DNA of 64,000 nt from Streptococcus anginosus (GTDB lineage Bacteria > Bacillota > Bacilli > Lactobacillales > Streptococcaceae). The stretch covers positions 1,522,501-1,586,500 of the forward strand of contig NZ_CP012719.1 in the NCBI RefSeq assembly GCF_001697145.1. Reading direction: 5' to 3'. This document shows, piece after piece, positions 1 through 9,362 of the stretch. The translations under genes were made by a program, and so were the position numbers. A model generated the notes under the pieces. The model did no database searches. It was not told the DNA's origin and was given only the letters and a program-made list of their open reading frames with translations. The stretch's first letter is position 1, and every line of letters begins with the position of its first letter.

Positions 1-1361
1 GCAATCAGCTCCTCTACTAATTCAATATGGGTGTAATAATCTACAATGCGGACATTTTCGTCACCGCCATGGTCTCGACTATTCGCATTTCCAAGTCCAA
101 AGGCGACCATTGGTACCTCAAGTGCTTCAAATACCGTGTGCATCGGTCCTGTACCTGCTGTAGTTGGTAAGACAGAAACTCCTTTTTGATAGAATTTCTT
201 AGCTAGTTCAATGACATTTAAAATCGGCAACGCACTCATATCACTACGATAGCTCATTTCTCCCAAAGTATAAACTAATTCTACCTTATCAAAACCATTT
301 TTGTCGAGTTGTTTGCGAATCAGTTCCAATACTCCATGTGGTTCCAGTCCTGGCACTAAGCGAACCTCTACTTTTGCCGAAGCTTCTGACGGAAGAATCG
401 TCTTCACTCCTTGACCTTGGTAACCAGAAGTAATTCCTTCAATGTTCAAAGATGGTTCAAAGAAAATTCGATTTAAAAAAGATTTTTTCTCTTCTTGTAA
501 TAAAGGTAATTCCAAACCATAAATAGTTTCTACTTCTTCTGGACTGCGCTGAGCGTATTGTTCCACTAAAGCTAACTCTCGTTGATTAGGTGTGATTACT
601 TGATCATAAAGCCCTTCTACCTGAATACATCCATCCTTATCTCTCAAGCTAGCAAGGGCGTTCAACAAGTACCAAGAAGCCGAATCAATCACACCACCAA
701 AGCTAGAATGAATATCCACTTCCGCACTTTTGACCTTCATATCAAAGGTCACAATTCCCTTGTTCCCACCAGAAATTTCTAGTTGACCCAAAGAATTTTT
801 AATTCCTTGTTCCCAAACGAGAAGATCTGCCCCTTGCAGAAGCACCTTGTGTTTGGCTAGGTATTTTTCTAAATCAACAGAAGCAGACTCTTCTGCTCCT
901 TCCATCATAAAAATGACATTGACAGGTAACGTTTTATGCTTTTGTAAATATTTTTGCATAGCCGTCAAACGCGCGATAATATGTCCTTTGTCATCATCTA
1001 CTCCGCGACCATACATGCCACCGTCTCGAATAGATAAGGTAAATGGATCATCTGTCCAAATCTGATCGCTATCTGCCGGAACCGTGTCGTAGTGATTATA
1101 AAAAATAATTGTCTTAGCTGTAGGGTTTGAACTTTTAAACTTCGCTATCACAAATGGCGCTGTATAGTTGTCATCTAATTCCACCTCCGCACCAGCTCTT
1201 GTAAAGATTTCTTTTAGATAAGCAGCCACTTCTTGTAAACCGACTTGTTGAGCGAAGATTGATTTTTTAGCAATCAAAGTTCGTAAAATGGCGATATATT
1301 CTTGTGTTACTATATCTTGTTCAAATTTTTTAATTTGCTCTTCTTCACTTGAAAATGTCAT
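1..1361 (-). CDS. M20 family metallopeptidase (dipeptidase-like), C-terminus cut by window edge
   Basis: This is a cytosolic zinc peptidase of the M20/ArgE/DapE/PepV family, expected to hydrolyse dipeptides or N-acylated amino acids. About 453 residues are visible; the C-terminal end lies beyond base 1. Reading down the minus strand from the ATG at 1361, the metal-binding HYDTVPA motif appears near residue 90, followed by YGRGVDDDKGH and the catalytic MMEGAEES segment. A dimerisation (lid) domain follows, and then a late conserved zone with NANSRDHGG. It lies directly downstream of metQ, separated by a hairpin. In pneumococcus a similar peptidase sits between metQ and the metNI transporter genes, so a role in supplying methionine from peptides is plausible but inferred. 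There is a GGAGA-like ribosome site before the ATG. Confidence 0.85.
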   Translation of the reverse strand, partial: MTFSSEEEQIKKFEQDIVTQEYIAILRTLIAKKSIFAQQVGLQEVAAYLKEIFTRAGAEVELDDNYTAPFVIAKFKSSNPTAKTIIFYNHYDTVPADSDQIWTDDPFTLSIRDGGMYGRGVDDDKGHIIARLTAMQKYLQKHKTLPVNVIFMMEGAEESASVDLEKYLAKHKVLLQGADLLVWEQGIKNSLGQLEISGGNKGIVTFDMKVKSAEVDIHSSFGGVIDSASWYLLNALASLRDKDGCIQVEGLYDQVITPNQRELALVEQYAQRSPEEVETIYGLELPLLQEEKKSFLNRIFFEPSLNIEGITSGYQGQGVKTILPSEASAKVEVRLVPGLEPHGVLELIRKQLDKNGFDKVELVYTLGEMSYRSDMSALPILNVIELAKKFYQKGVSVLPTTAGTGPMHTVFEALEVPMVAFGLGNANSRDHGGDENVRIVDYYTHIELVEELI

Positions 1362-1385
1362 ATTTTCTCCTTATAGAATGGCGAC

Positions 1386-1417
1386 AAAACTCAGTCGGTA
1401 ATTCCAACTGAGTTTTT
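1386..1417 (-). terminator. Hairpin between metQ and the M20 peptidase
   Basis: The arms AAAACTCAGT and ACTGAGTTTTT flank an 11-base loop, and the stem has A and T runs on both sides, so it can work in either direction. On the minus strand it follows the metQ stop codon and precedes the peptidase start, so it probably reduces rather than abolishes readthrough within the methionine operon. Confidence 0.65.
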
Positions 1418-1446
1418 AGACTGAAATACAGCTAATGAAATAAAGA

Positions 1447-2298
1447 TTACCAAACCGGTTGGTCTAAACCGTCTGATGTTTCTTCAACCACTTTTTTCAC
1501 TTCATCTGAATGATAAGCTTTAATGAGTTTCTTAATGGCATCTGCTTTTGGAGATTTTTCCCAATCTTTTTTAGCTGCAATGATGTTAAACCATTGTTTT
1601 GAATTTTTATCTTTCGGTTCAATGAACAAGGCTTTTTTATAGTCCAATTTTGCTTCTGTTACAAATGTATTGTTTACAACGGCTGCATCTACTGAAGTCA
1701 ATGAGCGAGCTGTTTGACTAGCATCCAATTCTGTAATTTTCAATTTTTTCGGATTTTCTTTGATATTTGCCACAGTTGCCAATTCATTTCCAGACTTGTC
1801 TAATTTAATCAATCCTGCAGATTGCAATAAATTAAGCGCTCGACTTTCATTTGTCGCATCATTTGGAACTGCAATTTCTGCACCATTTGGAATTTGATCT
1901 ACTTTCGTATATTTATTTTTTCCATTTTTGGTACCAGAGTAGAGGCGAATTGGTGAGATATAAGTTTCAGCAGTTGCAACTAAGTTTTGCTTGTTTTCCT
2001 TGTTCCAGTTGTTCAAGAAATAGTAATGTTGGAAAGCATTGATATCCACTTCACCATCAGCGACCGCTTTATTTGGTTGCGAGTAGTCCGTAAATTCTGT
2101 AAATTTCAACTTGATATTATCTTTTTTCAACAATTCTTGAATCTTGTCCCAGCGTTTTTCCTCTGAGTCACTCTTTGTCATTACACCAACTTTAATCGTT
2201 TTGGCGTCGTCACTTTTATTTTCTGAACCACAAGCTGCTAAGCCAATCACTGCTACAGCTGCTAGAGCTGTTATTCCAAACCATTTTTTAAATTTCAT
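1447..2298 (-). CDS. metQ: D-methionine/methionine ABC transporter substrate-binding lipoprotein
   Basis: The 283-residue precursor is the extracytoplasmic methionine-binding component (NlpA/MetQ family) of a MetNIQ uptake transporter. It starts with a lysine-rich signal peptide and a lipobox LAAC with the acylated cysteine at residue 23. The mature part has the family pattern, including KVGVMTKS near the N-terminus, DGEVDINAFQHYYFLNNWN, and a VPNDATNESRALNLLQ segment. The ATPase and permease genes are not in the window and are expected to the left, beyond the M20 peptidase. A palindromic Met-box lies upstream of its promoter, which supports methionine control by a MtaR/MetR-type LysR regulator. 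Confidence 0.93.
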   Translation of the reverse strand: MKFKKWFGITALAAVAVIGLAACGSENKSDDAKTIKVGVMTKSDSEEKRWDKIQELLKKDNIKLKFTEFTDYSQPNKAVADGEVDINAFQHYYFLNNWNKENKQNLVATAETYISPIRLYSGTKNGKNKYTKVDQIPNGAEIAVPNDATNESRALNLLQSAGLIKLDKSGNELATVANIKENPKKLKITELDASQTARSLTSVDAAVVNNTFVTEAKLDYKKALFIEPKDKNSKQWFNIIAAKKDWEKSPKADAIKKLIKAYHSDEVKKVVEETSDGLDQPVW

Positions 2299-2329
2299 TT
2301 TCTGTCTCCTTTAAAAATCTTATGAAAAT

Positions 2330-2358
2330 AGTATCGCACATATTTACCTGATTGACAA
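2330..2358 (-). promoter_or_regulatory. metQ promoter
   Basis: On the minus strand a -35 box TTGTCA (2358-2353) is followed after 17 bases by GATACT (2335-2330). The transcript would start about 30 bases before metQ, whose ribosome site AAAGGAGA precedes the ATG. Confidence 0.6.
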
Positions 2359-2380
2359 ATTGTTATTTCATAACAAAGGG

Positions 2381-2397
2381 TATAGTTATAAACTATA
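2381..2397. promoter_or_regulatory. Met-box (MtaR/MetR-type operator)
   Basis: TATAGTTATAAACTATA is a perfect 7-base inverted repeat around a 3-base centre. It matches the known streptococcal Met-box (TATAGTTT-AAACTATA type) bound by the LysR-family regulator of methionine genes. It sits 22 bases upstream of the metQ -35 box, a normal place for a LysR-type activator. Confidence 0.75.
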
Positions 2398-2412
2398 ACT
2401 GTTTTGTGTAAG

Positions 2413-2443
2413 AAAACCAGCTGAAACTTTGAAACTAGCTGGC
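2413..2443 (-). terminator. Terminator of the amino-acid binding lipoprotein gene
   Basis: On the minus strand CCAGCTAGTTTC and the complementary GAAA-containing arm ending AGCTGG form a stem with almost no loop, followed by TTTTC. It lies just after the stop codon at 2455. Confidence 0.7.
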
Positions 2444-2454
2444 TTTACATTCTC

Positions 2455-3279
2455 TTATTTCACATCTGCTTCTACTGGCAAGTAACTACCGCCAAAGAAT
2501 TTTTGGGATAGTTTTTCCAGAGTTCCGTCTTTATACAACTCTTGAATACGCCTATTAACAAATGTTTTCAACTCATCTTGTCCTTTTGCTAAAAGTGGAT
2601 AAACATAAGGTTGTTGGTCACTTGGTAAATCAATCACTTTCAAGTTGTCCAGTTTTTGATTTTTAATGACTGTTTCTACACCAATTTTATCAAAAATCTT
2701 ATAATCAAACTTACCGTCGTTTAAATGACTCATAATCTGTTGAAAATCTGCTTTTGTATAGCTAATTTTCGTTGGATTGCCAGAATGTTCTTGGTTGTAT
2801 TTTTCTAATTGTGCTGCAGTCGTTGTCCCTTGTACAACTTCTGTTGTTTTCCCACCAATATCATCCAGCGATTGAATGCTTTTATCAGATTTTTTCACCA
2901 CTAAAACGTTTGGATTTTTAGCAGTTGGAGCTGCATACAAATACTTTCCTGCACGTTCTTTTGTATAGCTGATATTGTTGACCGCCATTTGGTAGCGATC
3001 ACTATCCAGACCTGCGAAAATACCTGACCACTCTGTTGTTTCAAATTTTACCTTGTATTTGTCAGAATCTTTGAAGATCGCACGAACGACTTCGATTTCA
3101 TAACCTGTTAGTTTACCATTTTCTTCATAGTTAAACGGCTTGGGTGAAGCATTCGTTGCGACTTTAATTTCTGTTTTTCCAGATGAAGTCGTTGATTTTG
3201 AATTGGAGCACGCTGCTAAAGCTCCTATTGTCAAAAGCCCAAGGGCTGTTAAAGAAGAATATTTTAACACTTTTTTCAT
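2455..3279 (-). CDS. Amino-acid ABC transporter substrate-binding lipoprotein (family 3)
   Basis: The 274-residue protein is a polar amino-acid binding lipoprotein of the SBP_bac_3 type, anchored outside the membrane. Residues 1-23 are a signal peptide ending in the lipobox LAAC with cysteine 24. The mature part begins with the family pattern [17 protein letters not shown], continues with [12 protein letters not shown], and has the SYTKERA segment. No permease or ATPase gene is adjacent, so it is either an orphan subunit or shares a transporter encoded elsewhere. Pneumococcus carries a similar gene beside metQ. The ligand cannot be read from the sequence. Confidence 0.88.
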   Translation of the reverse strand: MKKVLKYSSLTALGLLTIGALAACSNSKSTTSSGKTEIKVATNASPKPFNYEENGKLTGYEIEVVRAIFKDSDKYKVKFETTEWSGIFAGLDSDRYQMAVNNISYTKERAGKYLYAAPTAKNPNVLVVKKSDKSIQSLDDIGGKTTEVVQGTTTAAQLEKYNQEHSGNPTKISYTKADFQQIMSHLNDGKFDYKIFDKIGVETVIKNQKLDNLKVIDLPSDQQPYVYPLLAKGQDELKTFVNRRIQELYKDGTLEKLSQKFFGGSYLPVEADVK

Positions 3280-3450
3280 ATTCCTATAATAACCTCTTTC
3301 ATTAAGATAAATCTTATCATATCAAATATTTTCCTTCTTGACTATTATTTGATTTTTATCAAAGTGATAGATTTTCTTTATCAAGTAGAGCTAAACGAAA
3401 TCAGATTTTTACCAACCATTGATACATTTGACGAATAGTGGAAAACTCAA

Positions 3451-4118
3451 TTACTTTTCTAAACTAGCTGCGCGCGTTAAAGCGACATCAATATTAGCAC
3501 AAAAGTTGTCTGCACCAACTCTATCAATAAAGCTTGCTTTTTCCATGACATGATAAGGTTGTTCGTTGACATTTGCCAAGGAGCTCTTCAAGAGCATCCA
3601 ATCCTGAAATATCCATTGCAGACACACTGCGCATACGAAGAATTAAGACATTTTTACCTTGTTCAGACAAAATAAGTCCTTGATTTGTCCAACGATGATT
3701 CCAACGGCAATTTCAAGGGTAAATCCAACAGTGATGGTCTTTGAAATAAATTTAATCAGATCATCAAAATGCAACAAACCTATGCCGATGAGCATAAGAC
3801 CAGCTAAGAAAGCAGCCACTGTCAGACCAGCCAGAACGTATTGCGCAATAATTCCATAAATGATAACAACCAAAGCGGCTGTTGGCTCACCAATCTGAAC
3901 ACGACTCCCACCTAAAAAAGGAAATGAAAAAACCAACTACAACAGCTGTATAAAGATCTTGCTCTAGATTGACCCTCGAAGCAATCGCTAAAGCAATTGA
4001 CAATGGTAAGGCAATAATTGCCACGATAATCTAGCTACAAGGTCTTTGACAAATTGTGCACCCGAATAATTCTTTACCATACTAAAAACTTAGGATTGAT
4101 ATGCTTAAAAGCGTCCAT
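3451..4118 (-). pseudogene. Decayed SulP-family anion transporter with STAS remnant
   Basis: Three separated pieces of one SulP permease can be read on the minus strand. From 4118 an N-terminus MDAFKHINPKF leads into a frame-broken stretch resembling the first membrane segments. An open segment at 3936-3643 reads GGSRVQIGEPTAALVVII and continues to VGIIVGQIKDL, the conserved transmembrane core. Next comes a piece of a C-terminal STAS domain with the pattern LRMRSVSAMDISGLDALEEL, ending at a stop at 3451-3453. Most of the middle (roughly 250 residues) is missing, and stops and shifts interrupt the rest. A functional product is very unlikely. Confidence 0.8.
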
Positions 4119-4210
4119 TTCCCCTGTTCCCAGACGCTTGCGAGAATCTTATTACCATTGTAATATAACCCCATGTAAAATCTCTAGATGACCTGAATAT
4201 GAAAACTTAC

Positions 4211-4244
4211 CAGAAAAGGCGATAGTTATTTCACCAACGCCTTT
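4211..4244 (-). terminator. Probable terminator of the XRE regulator gene
   Basis: On the minus strand AAAGGCG and CGCCTTT pair across a 16-base loop and run into TTTTCTGG. It lies just downstream of the stop at 4256. Confidence 0.5.
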
Positions 4245-4255
4245 AACAATTATTC

Positions 4256-4657
4256 TCATTCGTTTCTATCCTTTAGTGAGGAGATAGAAAAGCTGGCTAA
4301 ACCAAGTCCAAGCATTGTCAGTGCAGCCTTAGTGTCCACTTTTCCTAAAGCAGATAAAACCACTACAACAATCCCCATGGCTACTCCAAGTCCTCTCAAC
4401 ACGGTGTCAACAATATCAGATTTTCTATTTTTCTTGTTTTCTTTCATCACTGTCTGTCCTTGCATCAGCTCATCTACCGATGTATCAAACAGGTCTGCTA
4501 ATTTAGGAATGGTATTAATATCTGGATAGGATAAATCTCTTTCCCATTTTGAAACAGCCTTATCAGTGACCCCCATCTTTTCAGCCAGTTCTAATTGTGT
4601 CATCCCTTTTGCTTTCCTTAATGATGAAATCATCATACCTAGTGTTTGTTTTTTCAT
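4256..4657 (-). CDS. XRE-family regulator with a C-terminal membrane segment
   Basis: The 133-residue protein has an N-terminal Cro/C1-type helix-turn-helix (residues about 6-60), with the hallmark MTQLELAEKMGVTDKAVSKWERD and the end of the domain at FDTSVDELMQG. A short linker rich in lysine and asparagine follows. The last 50 residues are two hydrophobic stretches (LGVAMGIVVVVLSAL and AALTMLGLGLASFSI) that look membrane-embedded. This makes it a small membrane-tethered repressor. It stands alone; its target is unknown. A promoter with TTGAGT, a 16-base spacer and TACAAT lies upstream at about 4685-4715. Confidence 0.75.
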   Translation of the reverse strand: MKKQTLGMMISSLRKAKGMTQLELAEKMGVTDKAVSKWERDLSYPDINTIPKLADLFDTSVDELMQGQTVMKENKKNRKSDIVDTVLRGLGVAMGIVVVVLSALGKVDTKAALTMLGLGLASFSISSLKDRNE

Positions 4658-5072
4658 CAGATTTTTCCTCCCTCCATTTGCTAATTATATTGTAGCACCT
4701 TTTCTTACAAACTCAATCGACCAATAGTTTACTTCTCTCAACTTATAGTTTATCACTGGTTTGTCTGCTTTTTACGCTCCTTATTTGAATTTTTAGAATA
4801 AACTAAGCTACAACAAGCAGTCTTGGAAACCAACCTCACTCTTCAACTACATATTATTAGCTAGCCACCTTTTCTACCAAACTTCATGTCTACTCTATCA
4901 AAGTAAAGAAGATACTAGCTCAACATACTTACGGTCTTATAACTAAATTTCTTAAAAAACACTGAGAGATTAGTAAGTAACAAAAAAAGAGACTGGGACA
5001 AAATTATCTCAGTCTCAATCTGTATTAGTAAAAAACTCTTGACGCAGTAGCTGTCGGACTCTTTCTTCACTA
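4658..5072. other. Gene-free interval between the XRE regulator and yebC
   Basis: This 415-base stretch is AT-rich. It holds the promoter of the XRE gene at its left end and the yebC terminator at 4982-5016. No open reading frame with a ribosome site or recognisable protein similarity was seen in the middle part. Confidence 0.5.
4982..5016 (-). terminator. yebC terminator
   Basis: On the minus strand GAGACTG and CAGTCTC (with extra weak pairs inside) form a hairpin that is followed by TTTTTTTG. The arm carries the TGGGAC signature seen in several other terminators of this window. Confidence 0.75.
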
Positions 5073-5789
5073 TTAAAATCCTTCTACATTTGTATAAATC
5101 TTTTGGACATCTTCGTCGTCTTCTAAAACAGCATACAACTTTTCAAATGTTTCTAAATCTTCGCCTGATAATACCACATCAGATTGTGGAATCATTTCCA
5201 ATTCGGTAACTTGGAATTCTTCTACACCAGATTCGCGGAGAGCAGTCAAGGCTTTGTGCAAATCTGTTGGTGCTATATAAACGGTGATAGTACCGTCTTC
5301 TGCTTCAACGTCATCTACGTCTACATCTGCTTCTAACAATTGTTCAAAGACGCTATCTGCATCGTCTCCTGCAAACACAATCACACCTTTATTATCAAAC
5401 ATATAAGACACTGAGCCACTCGCTCCCATGTTTCCACCATTTTTACCAAAGGCAGAACGAACATTTGCTGCGGTACGATTGACATTTGAAGTTAGTGTAT
5501 CCACAATAAGCATTGAACCATTTGGACCAAAGCCCTCATAACGTCCTTCAGTAAAGGTTTCGTCTGTATTTCCTTTTGCCTTATCTAACGCTTTGTCAAT
5601 AACATGCTTTGGCACTTGCGCTTGCTTCGCACGTTCAATAACAAATTTCAAAGCTGAGTTCGATTCTGGATCTGGCTCTCCTTTTTTAGCTGCTACATAG
5701 ATTTCAACACCAAATTTAGCATAAACTTTTGAGTTTGCACCGTCCTTGGCAGTTTTTTTCGCCACAATATTGGCCCATTTACGTCCCAT
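5073..5789 (-). CDS. YebC/PmpR family protein
   Basis: This 238-residue cytosolic protein belongs to the YebC family, described both as DNA-binding regulators and as factors that help ribosomes through difficult sequences. It begins with the signature [20 protein letters not shown] and contains the family block [21 protein letters not shown] followed by [15 protein letters not shown]. Its length is normal for the streptococcal form, which lacks the usual AGHSKW N-terminus. It is transcribed alone and ends in a strong terminator. Confidence 0.9.
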   Translation of the reverse strand: MGRKWANIVAKKTAKDGANSKVYAKFGVEIYVAAKKGEPDPESNSALKFVIERAKQAQVPKHVIDKALDKAKGNTDETFTEGRYEGFGPNGSMLIVDTLTSNVNRTAANVRSAFGKNGGNMGASGSVSYMFDNKGVIVFAGDDADSVFEQLLEADVDVDDVEAEDGTITVYIAPTDLHKALTALRESGVEEFQVTELEMIPQSDVVLSGEDLETFEKLYAVLEDDEDVQKIYTNVEGF

Positions 5790-5904
5790 TGGATGTTCTC
5801 CTTTAGATTTTCACTTTTTCAATCTTTTTTATTATATCACAAGTCAGGTTGAATTTCACTAGCAAATTATTGACAATAACCAGCTCTATAAAATAATTTT
5901 TGCA

Positions 5905-6996
5905 TCAATCTACCATTATCGGGATTTTCCCAAAATTCTGCTCTTCTAGCTGGGCATTCCCTAGCTGATAAATACAATCAGCTCGCTGGGTTAAGGAATC
6001 CCATGGTTCTTGACCGATGCGACTGACGAAGTCTGTTTTCCCTTTCATCTTTTTAAGATGTTCTCGACCTGCTTGAGTAAAGCCCAAGATATGAATACCG
6101 CTAGGCAACTGATCATTTCTTGCACCGACCAAAATATAAGTCAGAATTCGTCTGATTCGTGCTTTCGTATATCGCTTGGTTGCGACTTGTTCGACCAACT
6201 CCTCTACGCTATAACTGGTTTTCACTGCTTCCTGCAAGCGTACCGAAAGTTCTCGATTAACCTGATAAAAACTCGTCAAATCGGGATGACTGATAATCTG
6301 GTAACGCAGCAAAGGATAAAGTGCTGACCAGGTCACTTTGGGAGACTGAATCAGCAGTTCATGAGCCGGGGTAAATTTCTCCAGAAAATCTGGATAATTA
6401 AGACGCTCTCTAAGAGCCGTAGCTGAGGCATATTTTAAATTTACGACTTGCGAATGATAGCCAGCTCCTTGACGCTTGATTGGAAGAATCTCAATAGCCT
6501 TTCCAGCACAAGCTTTGGCATAAGAAAGTCCTAAAATGTGATTGGGTGTATTGCCTGTGAATTTCACACCAGCAAACTTTTCCCACATTTTCTGTGTTTT
6601 CTGTGGATAAGACAAATCATCTGGCAAACTTTGTACGTAGTCCACCATTTTCTGTTGATTATCTATATAAATCTGTGAAAAGTGTTGATAATCTAAGACC
6701 TCTTCCGTGCCAAAGGTCAACTTATTCACACTAAGGCGCTCTAAAATATCTACTGCTCCTTGTGCGAAGTAGTCAGCTGACTGAACAGCCACCAAAAATG
6801 GTAATTCAACCACCAAATCAGCGCCATTTCGCAGAGCCATTTCCGCGCGTGTCCACTTATCCACAATCGCAGGCTCACCACGTTGGACAAAATTACCGCT
6901 CATAGCAATAATTTTCAAACCTTTAGCCTGCTCTAGCAAGTATTTATGACCATTGTGGAAGGGGTTGAATTCTGCAATGATACCGGTGATAGTCAT
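5905..6996 (-). CDS. tmcAL: tRNA(Met) cytidine acetate ligase
   Basis: The 363-residue protein belongs to the TmcAL (YlbM) family, which uses ATP and acetate to form N4-acetylcytidine at the wobble position of elongator tRNA-Met. The nucleotidyltransferase core opens the protein ([17 protein letters not shown], with HNGH at residues 14-17). The family blocks [20 protein letters not shown] and [16 protein letters not shown] follow, and then [13 protein letters not shown]. The neighbouring upstream gene in related streptococci is the SAM methyltransferase at 9363-10097; here a DUF262 gene separates them. Confidence 0.9.
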   Translation of the reverse strand: MTITGIIAEFNPFHNGHKYLLEQAKGLKIIAMSGNFVQRGEPAIVDKWTRAEMALRNGADLVVELPFLVAVQSADYFAQGAVDILERLSVNKLTFGTEEVLDYQHFSQIYIDNQQKMVDYVQSLPDDLSYPQKTQKMWEKFAGVKFTGNTPNHILGLSYAKACAGKAIEILPIKRQGAGYHSQVVNLKYASATALRERLNYPDFLEKFTPAHELLIQSPKVTWSALYPLLRYQIISHPDLTSFYQVNRELSVRLQEAVKTSYSVEELVEQVATKRYTKARIRRILTYILVGARNDQLPSGIHILGFTQAGREHLKKMKGKTDFVSRIGQEPWDSLTQRADCIYQLGNAQLEEQNFGKIPIMVD

Positions 6997-7207
6997 GTGG
7001 CGCTCCTATTTACTATTCATACTCCATTATTTCATTAATCAATTAGAAAGTTATAAGACCCTACTTTTGTTTTATCAGTTTCAACAAAGAATAGATAAAT
7101 AATTTTATATCTATAATTTAGTTAACAAATTTCTTCAACAATTCCTATTTGTAAATGTTTTTCCAACACTTTTAAATAGTTTCATATCGAATTACATAAT
7201 AGAATTA

Positions 7208-9259
7208 TCATTTCAATCCTATAAATTGTTTAAAAATATCATTATTAGCGAAAGCAATTCCCCAGCGTCTATTAATATATTTTTTCAAAGATTCAGATCT
7301 TTGATAAATAGATTCAACAGTCCAATCTTCAAAGTCTCTTGCCAACTTTCTCTCTGATAAAATACCAAACTCATAACAGCAATCTCCTTTTTTTCTTTTG
7401 TCTGGATATGATTTATCAGCAAGATAACCATTCTTTTTTTTGCCAATCAACAATAAATTTGGTAAGGAATGTTTGAACTTATTTTTTTCCTTATCTGTAA
7501 AATCACCAAATTGACGATCCCAATATGTATTTCGACCTGCTTTAGGATATATATGCTCGATATTATAAAAATCACTCTCAAAATGAGAAAAGAGTTCACT
7601 AATTTTTTTCTCATACTCTGGGTCTCTTGCCTCTTCAATTAAATAAGCTTCTAAATTATACAGAATATATTTTGCAACTCGTTTATTATTTTTATAAAAG
7701 TAAAACGAATCTACTTTTGTATTATTAAAGAATTTTCCAGTAACAAATGCTTGTTTCAACTTATTAACTGTTATTCTTAACTTATTGAGATAATCCAAAT
7801 AATCATATTCTTCATTTTCACCAAAATCTCGCAATTGTATAGAGAATTCACTCAATTCAATAAATGAGAACATTTTATCATAATTGCCTTTATATTTTAA
7901 ATTACTCAAAAACAATCTTATAAGTAAAGCAGATTCAAATTGTTGTAATATTGCTATCCGTTTTTTTTCATCACAATTCTCATCGCCATACAAAGAGAAA
8001 ATAATTCTCTTCAGTGAATCTACAGGGAATATTGCGTTAAAAATAAAATTATTTTTTCTAGAATTGAGTAAGATCTTAATTCCATTTAACAATTTAGCCT
8101 CTTCAAAACTAATTGCTGAATACTGAAAAGGATTATTTAACCAAACCCATAATGTTATTTTATTAGCTAAATCATCAATATAACTTCTTATGTCATTTAT
8201 ACTGATAACTTTATTAATCACATTGCTAGCAGTAAAATAATTATCCAATAGAAAATCAACTTTACTATTTGAATTTTGGATTTTTCCCTCTTCTTCTTTT
8301 GCGCTAATATACTTTTTTAAAGGTTTATAACAATCTATTTGTTGTACCAAAAAAGAATCATCTAATCCTCGCCTAAATATACTAGTTCCTAACAAAGTAT
8401 CATTAGTATAATTGAGCTCTTCCAAACCTAAATATCTATATAGTTTTTTCCAACACTCATTAATTTGTTCTCTTAAATTAGCTTTTGCACTATCATTAGT
8501 TTGTAAAAGCATCGTTAAATAAATCAATCTATTTTTCAACAACTCCAGTTTTGATAGAGGCTTTCCTCGATTATTCATTGTCTCAAATGTAACAAAAATA
8601 TCTAATTCCTCATCAATTATGTACTTATTAAAAACAATATTGTATAAAAGTTTCTTTAGTAATTTATCAAGATTTTCAAAACTTAATTTTTTACACTGAA
8701 TGGTAAAAAATTCTTTAGCATCTTTCAAATTATTGGAATACTGATTTTCCTCCACAACAAAATCAGTATTTACTGGAAAATCATCTTTTAAAATTTCTTT
8801 AATGTAAAAAGCTAAACTATCACTAGTATTATCGTACAAAAATTTATATGTTTTATTCCCATCTTTTTCTTGCGCTATGTAATCACTATATATAGATTCA
8901 ATTGTTCTATTGGTATCTAATTTTTTATCAGTATGATACTCCTTAGCAACTTCTAAAATAGTGACTAGTAGTATAACAGCGGTAGTCAAACGCTGTTGCC
9001 CATCAACGATATAGAATGGTTTCATACGTCTTTCAGTTATTAACCATTTTTCTTTATTCCAATTACTATAAATCTTACTATCTACTTGTTCAAAAGTTAA
9101 AACACCCGCATAATGATTACGATGTTCATCAATTAATTCTATATCTTCCCAAAAATCTTGTATTTCTTTATTTTTCCATGAATATCCCCTTTGATAATCT
9201 GGAATTCTCAATAAATTTTCACGAAGTATTACATCTAAAGTTTCTAAATTACCAAGCAT
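7208..9259 (-). CDS. DUF262/DUF1524 protein, GmrSD-like putative defence nuclease
   Basis: The 683-residue protein has an N-terminal DUF262 (ParB-like, GmrS-type) domain with IPDYQRGYSW at residues 19-28, HYAGVLTF near 50 and the catalytic-type motif DGQQRLTT at 86-93. A long variable middle follows. The C-terminal DUF1524 (GmrD-type, HNH-like) nuclease part has IEHIYP with the histidine at 569 and LPNLLLI about 30 residues later. Fused GmrSD proteins are type IV restriction enzymes that cut modified phage DNA; that role here is inferred. The gene is visibly more AT-rich than its neighbours and interrupts a conserved housekeeping cluster, which suggests recent acquisition. No modification genes lie beside it. 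A ribosome site AAGAGGA precedes the start. Confidence 0.82.
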   Translation of the reverse strand: MLGNLETLDVILRENLLRIPDYQRGYSWKNKEIQDFWEDIELIDEHRNHYAGVLTFEQVDSKIYSNWNKEKWLITERRMKPFYIVDGQQRLTTAVILLVTILEVAKEYHTDKKLDTNRTIESIYSDYIAQEKDGNKTYKFLYDNTSDSLAFYIKEILKDDFPVNTDFVVEENQYSNNLKDAKEFFTIQCKKLSFENLDKLLKKLLYNIVFNKYIIDEELDIFVTFETMNNRGKPLSKLELLKNRLIYLTMLLQTNDSAKANLREQINECWKKLYRYLGLEELNYTNDTLLGTSIFRRGLDDSFLVQQIDCYKPLKKYISAKEEEGKIQNSNSKVDFLLDNYFTASNVINKVISINDIRSYIDDLANKITLWVWLNNPFQYSAISFEEAKLLNGIKILLNSRKNNFIFNAIFPVDSLKRIIFSLYGDENCDEKKRIAILQQFESALLIRLFLSNLKYKGNYDKMFSFIELSEFSIQLRDFGENEEYDYLDYLNKLRITVNKLKQAFVTGKFFNNTKVDSFYFYKNNKRVAKYILYNLEAYLIEEARDPEYEKKISELFSHFESDFYNIEHIYPKAGRNTYWDRQFGDFTDKEKNKFKHSLPNLLLIGKKKNGYLADKSYPDKRKKGDCCYEFGILSERKLARDFEDWTVESIYQRSESLKKYINRRWGIAFANNDIFKQFIGLK

Positions 9260-9362
9260 TGTTATCCTCTTTTCTTTTTAACTACCTCAAACATAACAAT
9301 ATTATTGTTTGTTTACTTTCATTGCCATTTAAAACTACTACTTTATCACTCTACTATTTCCC

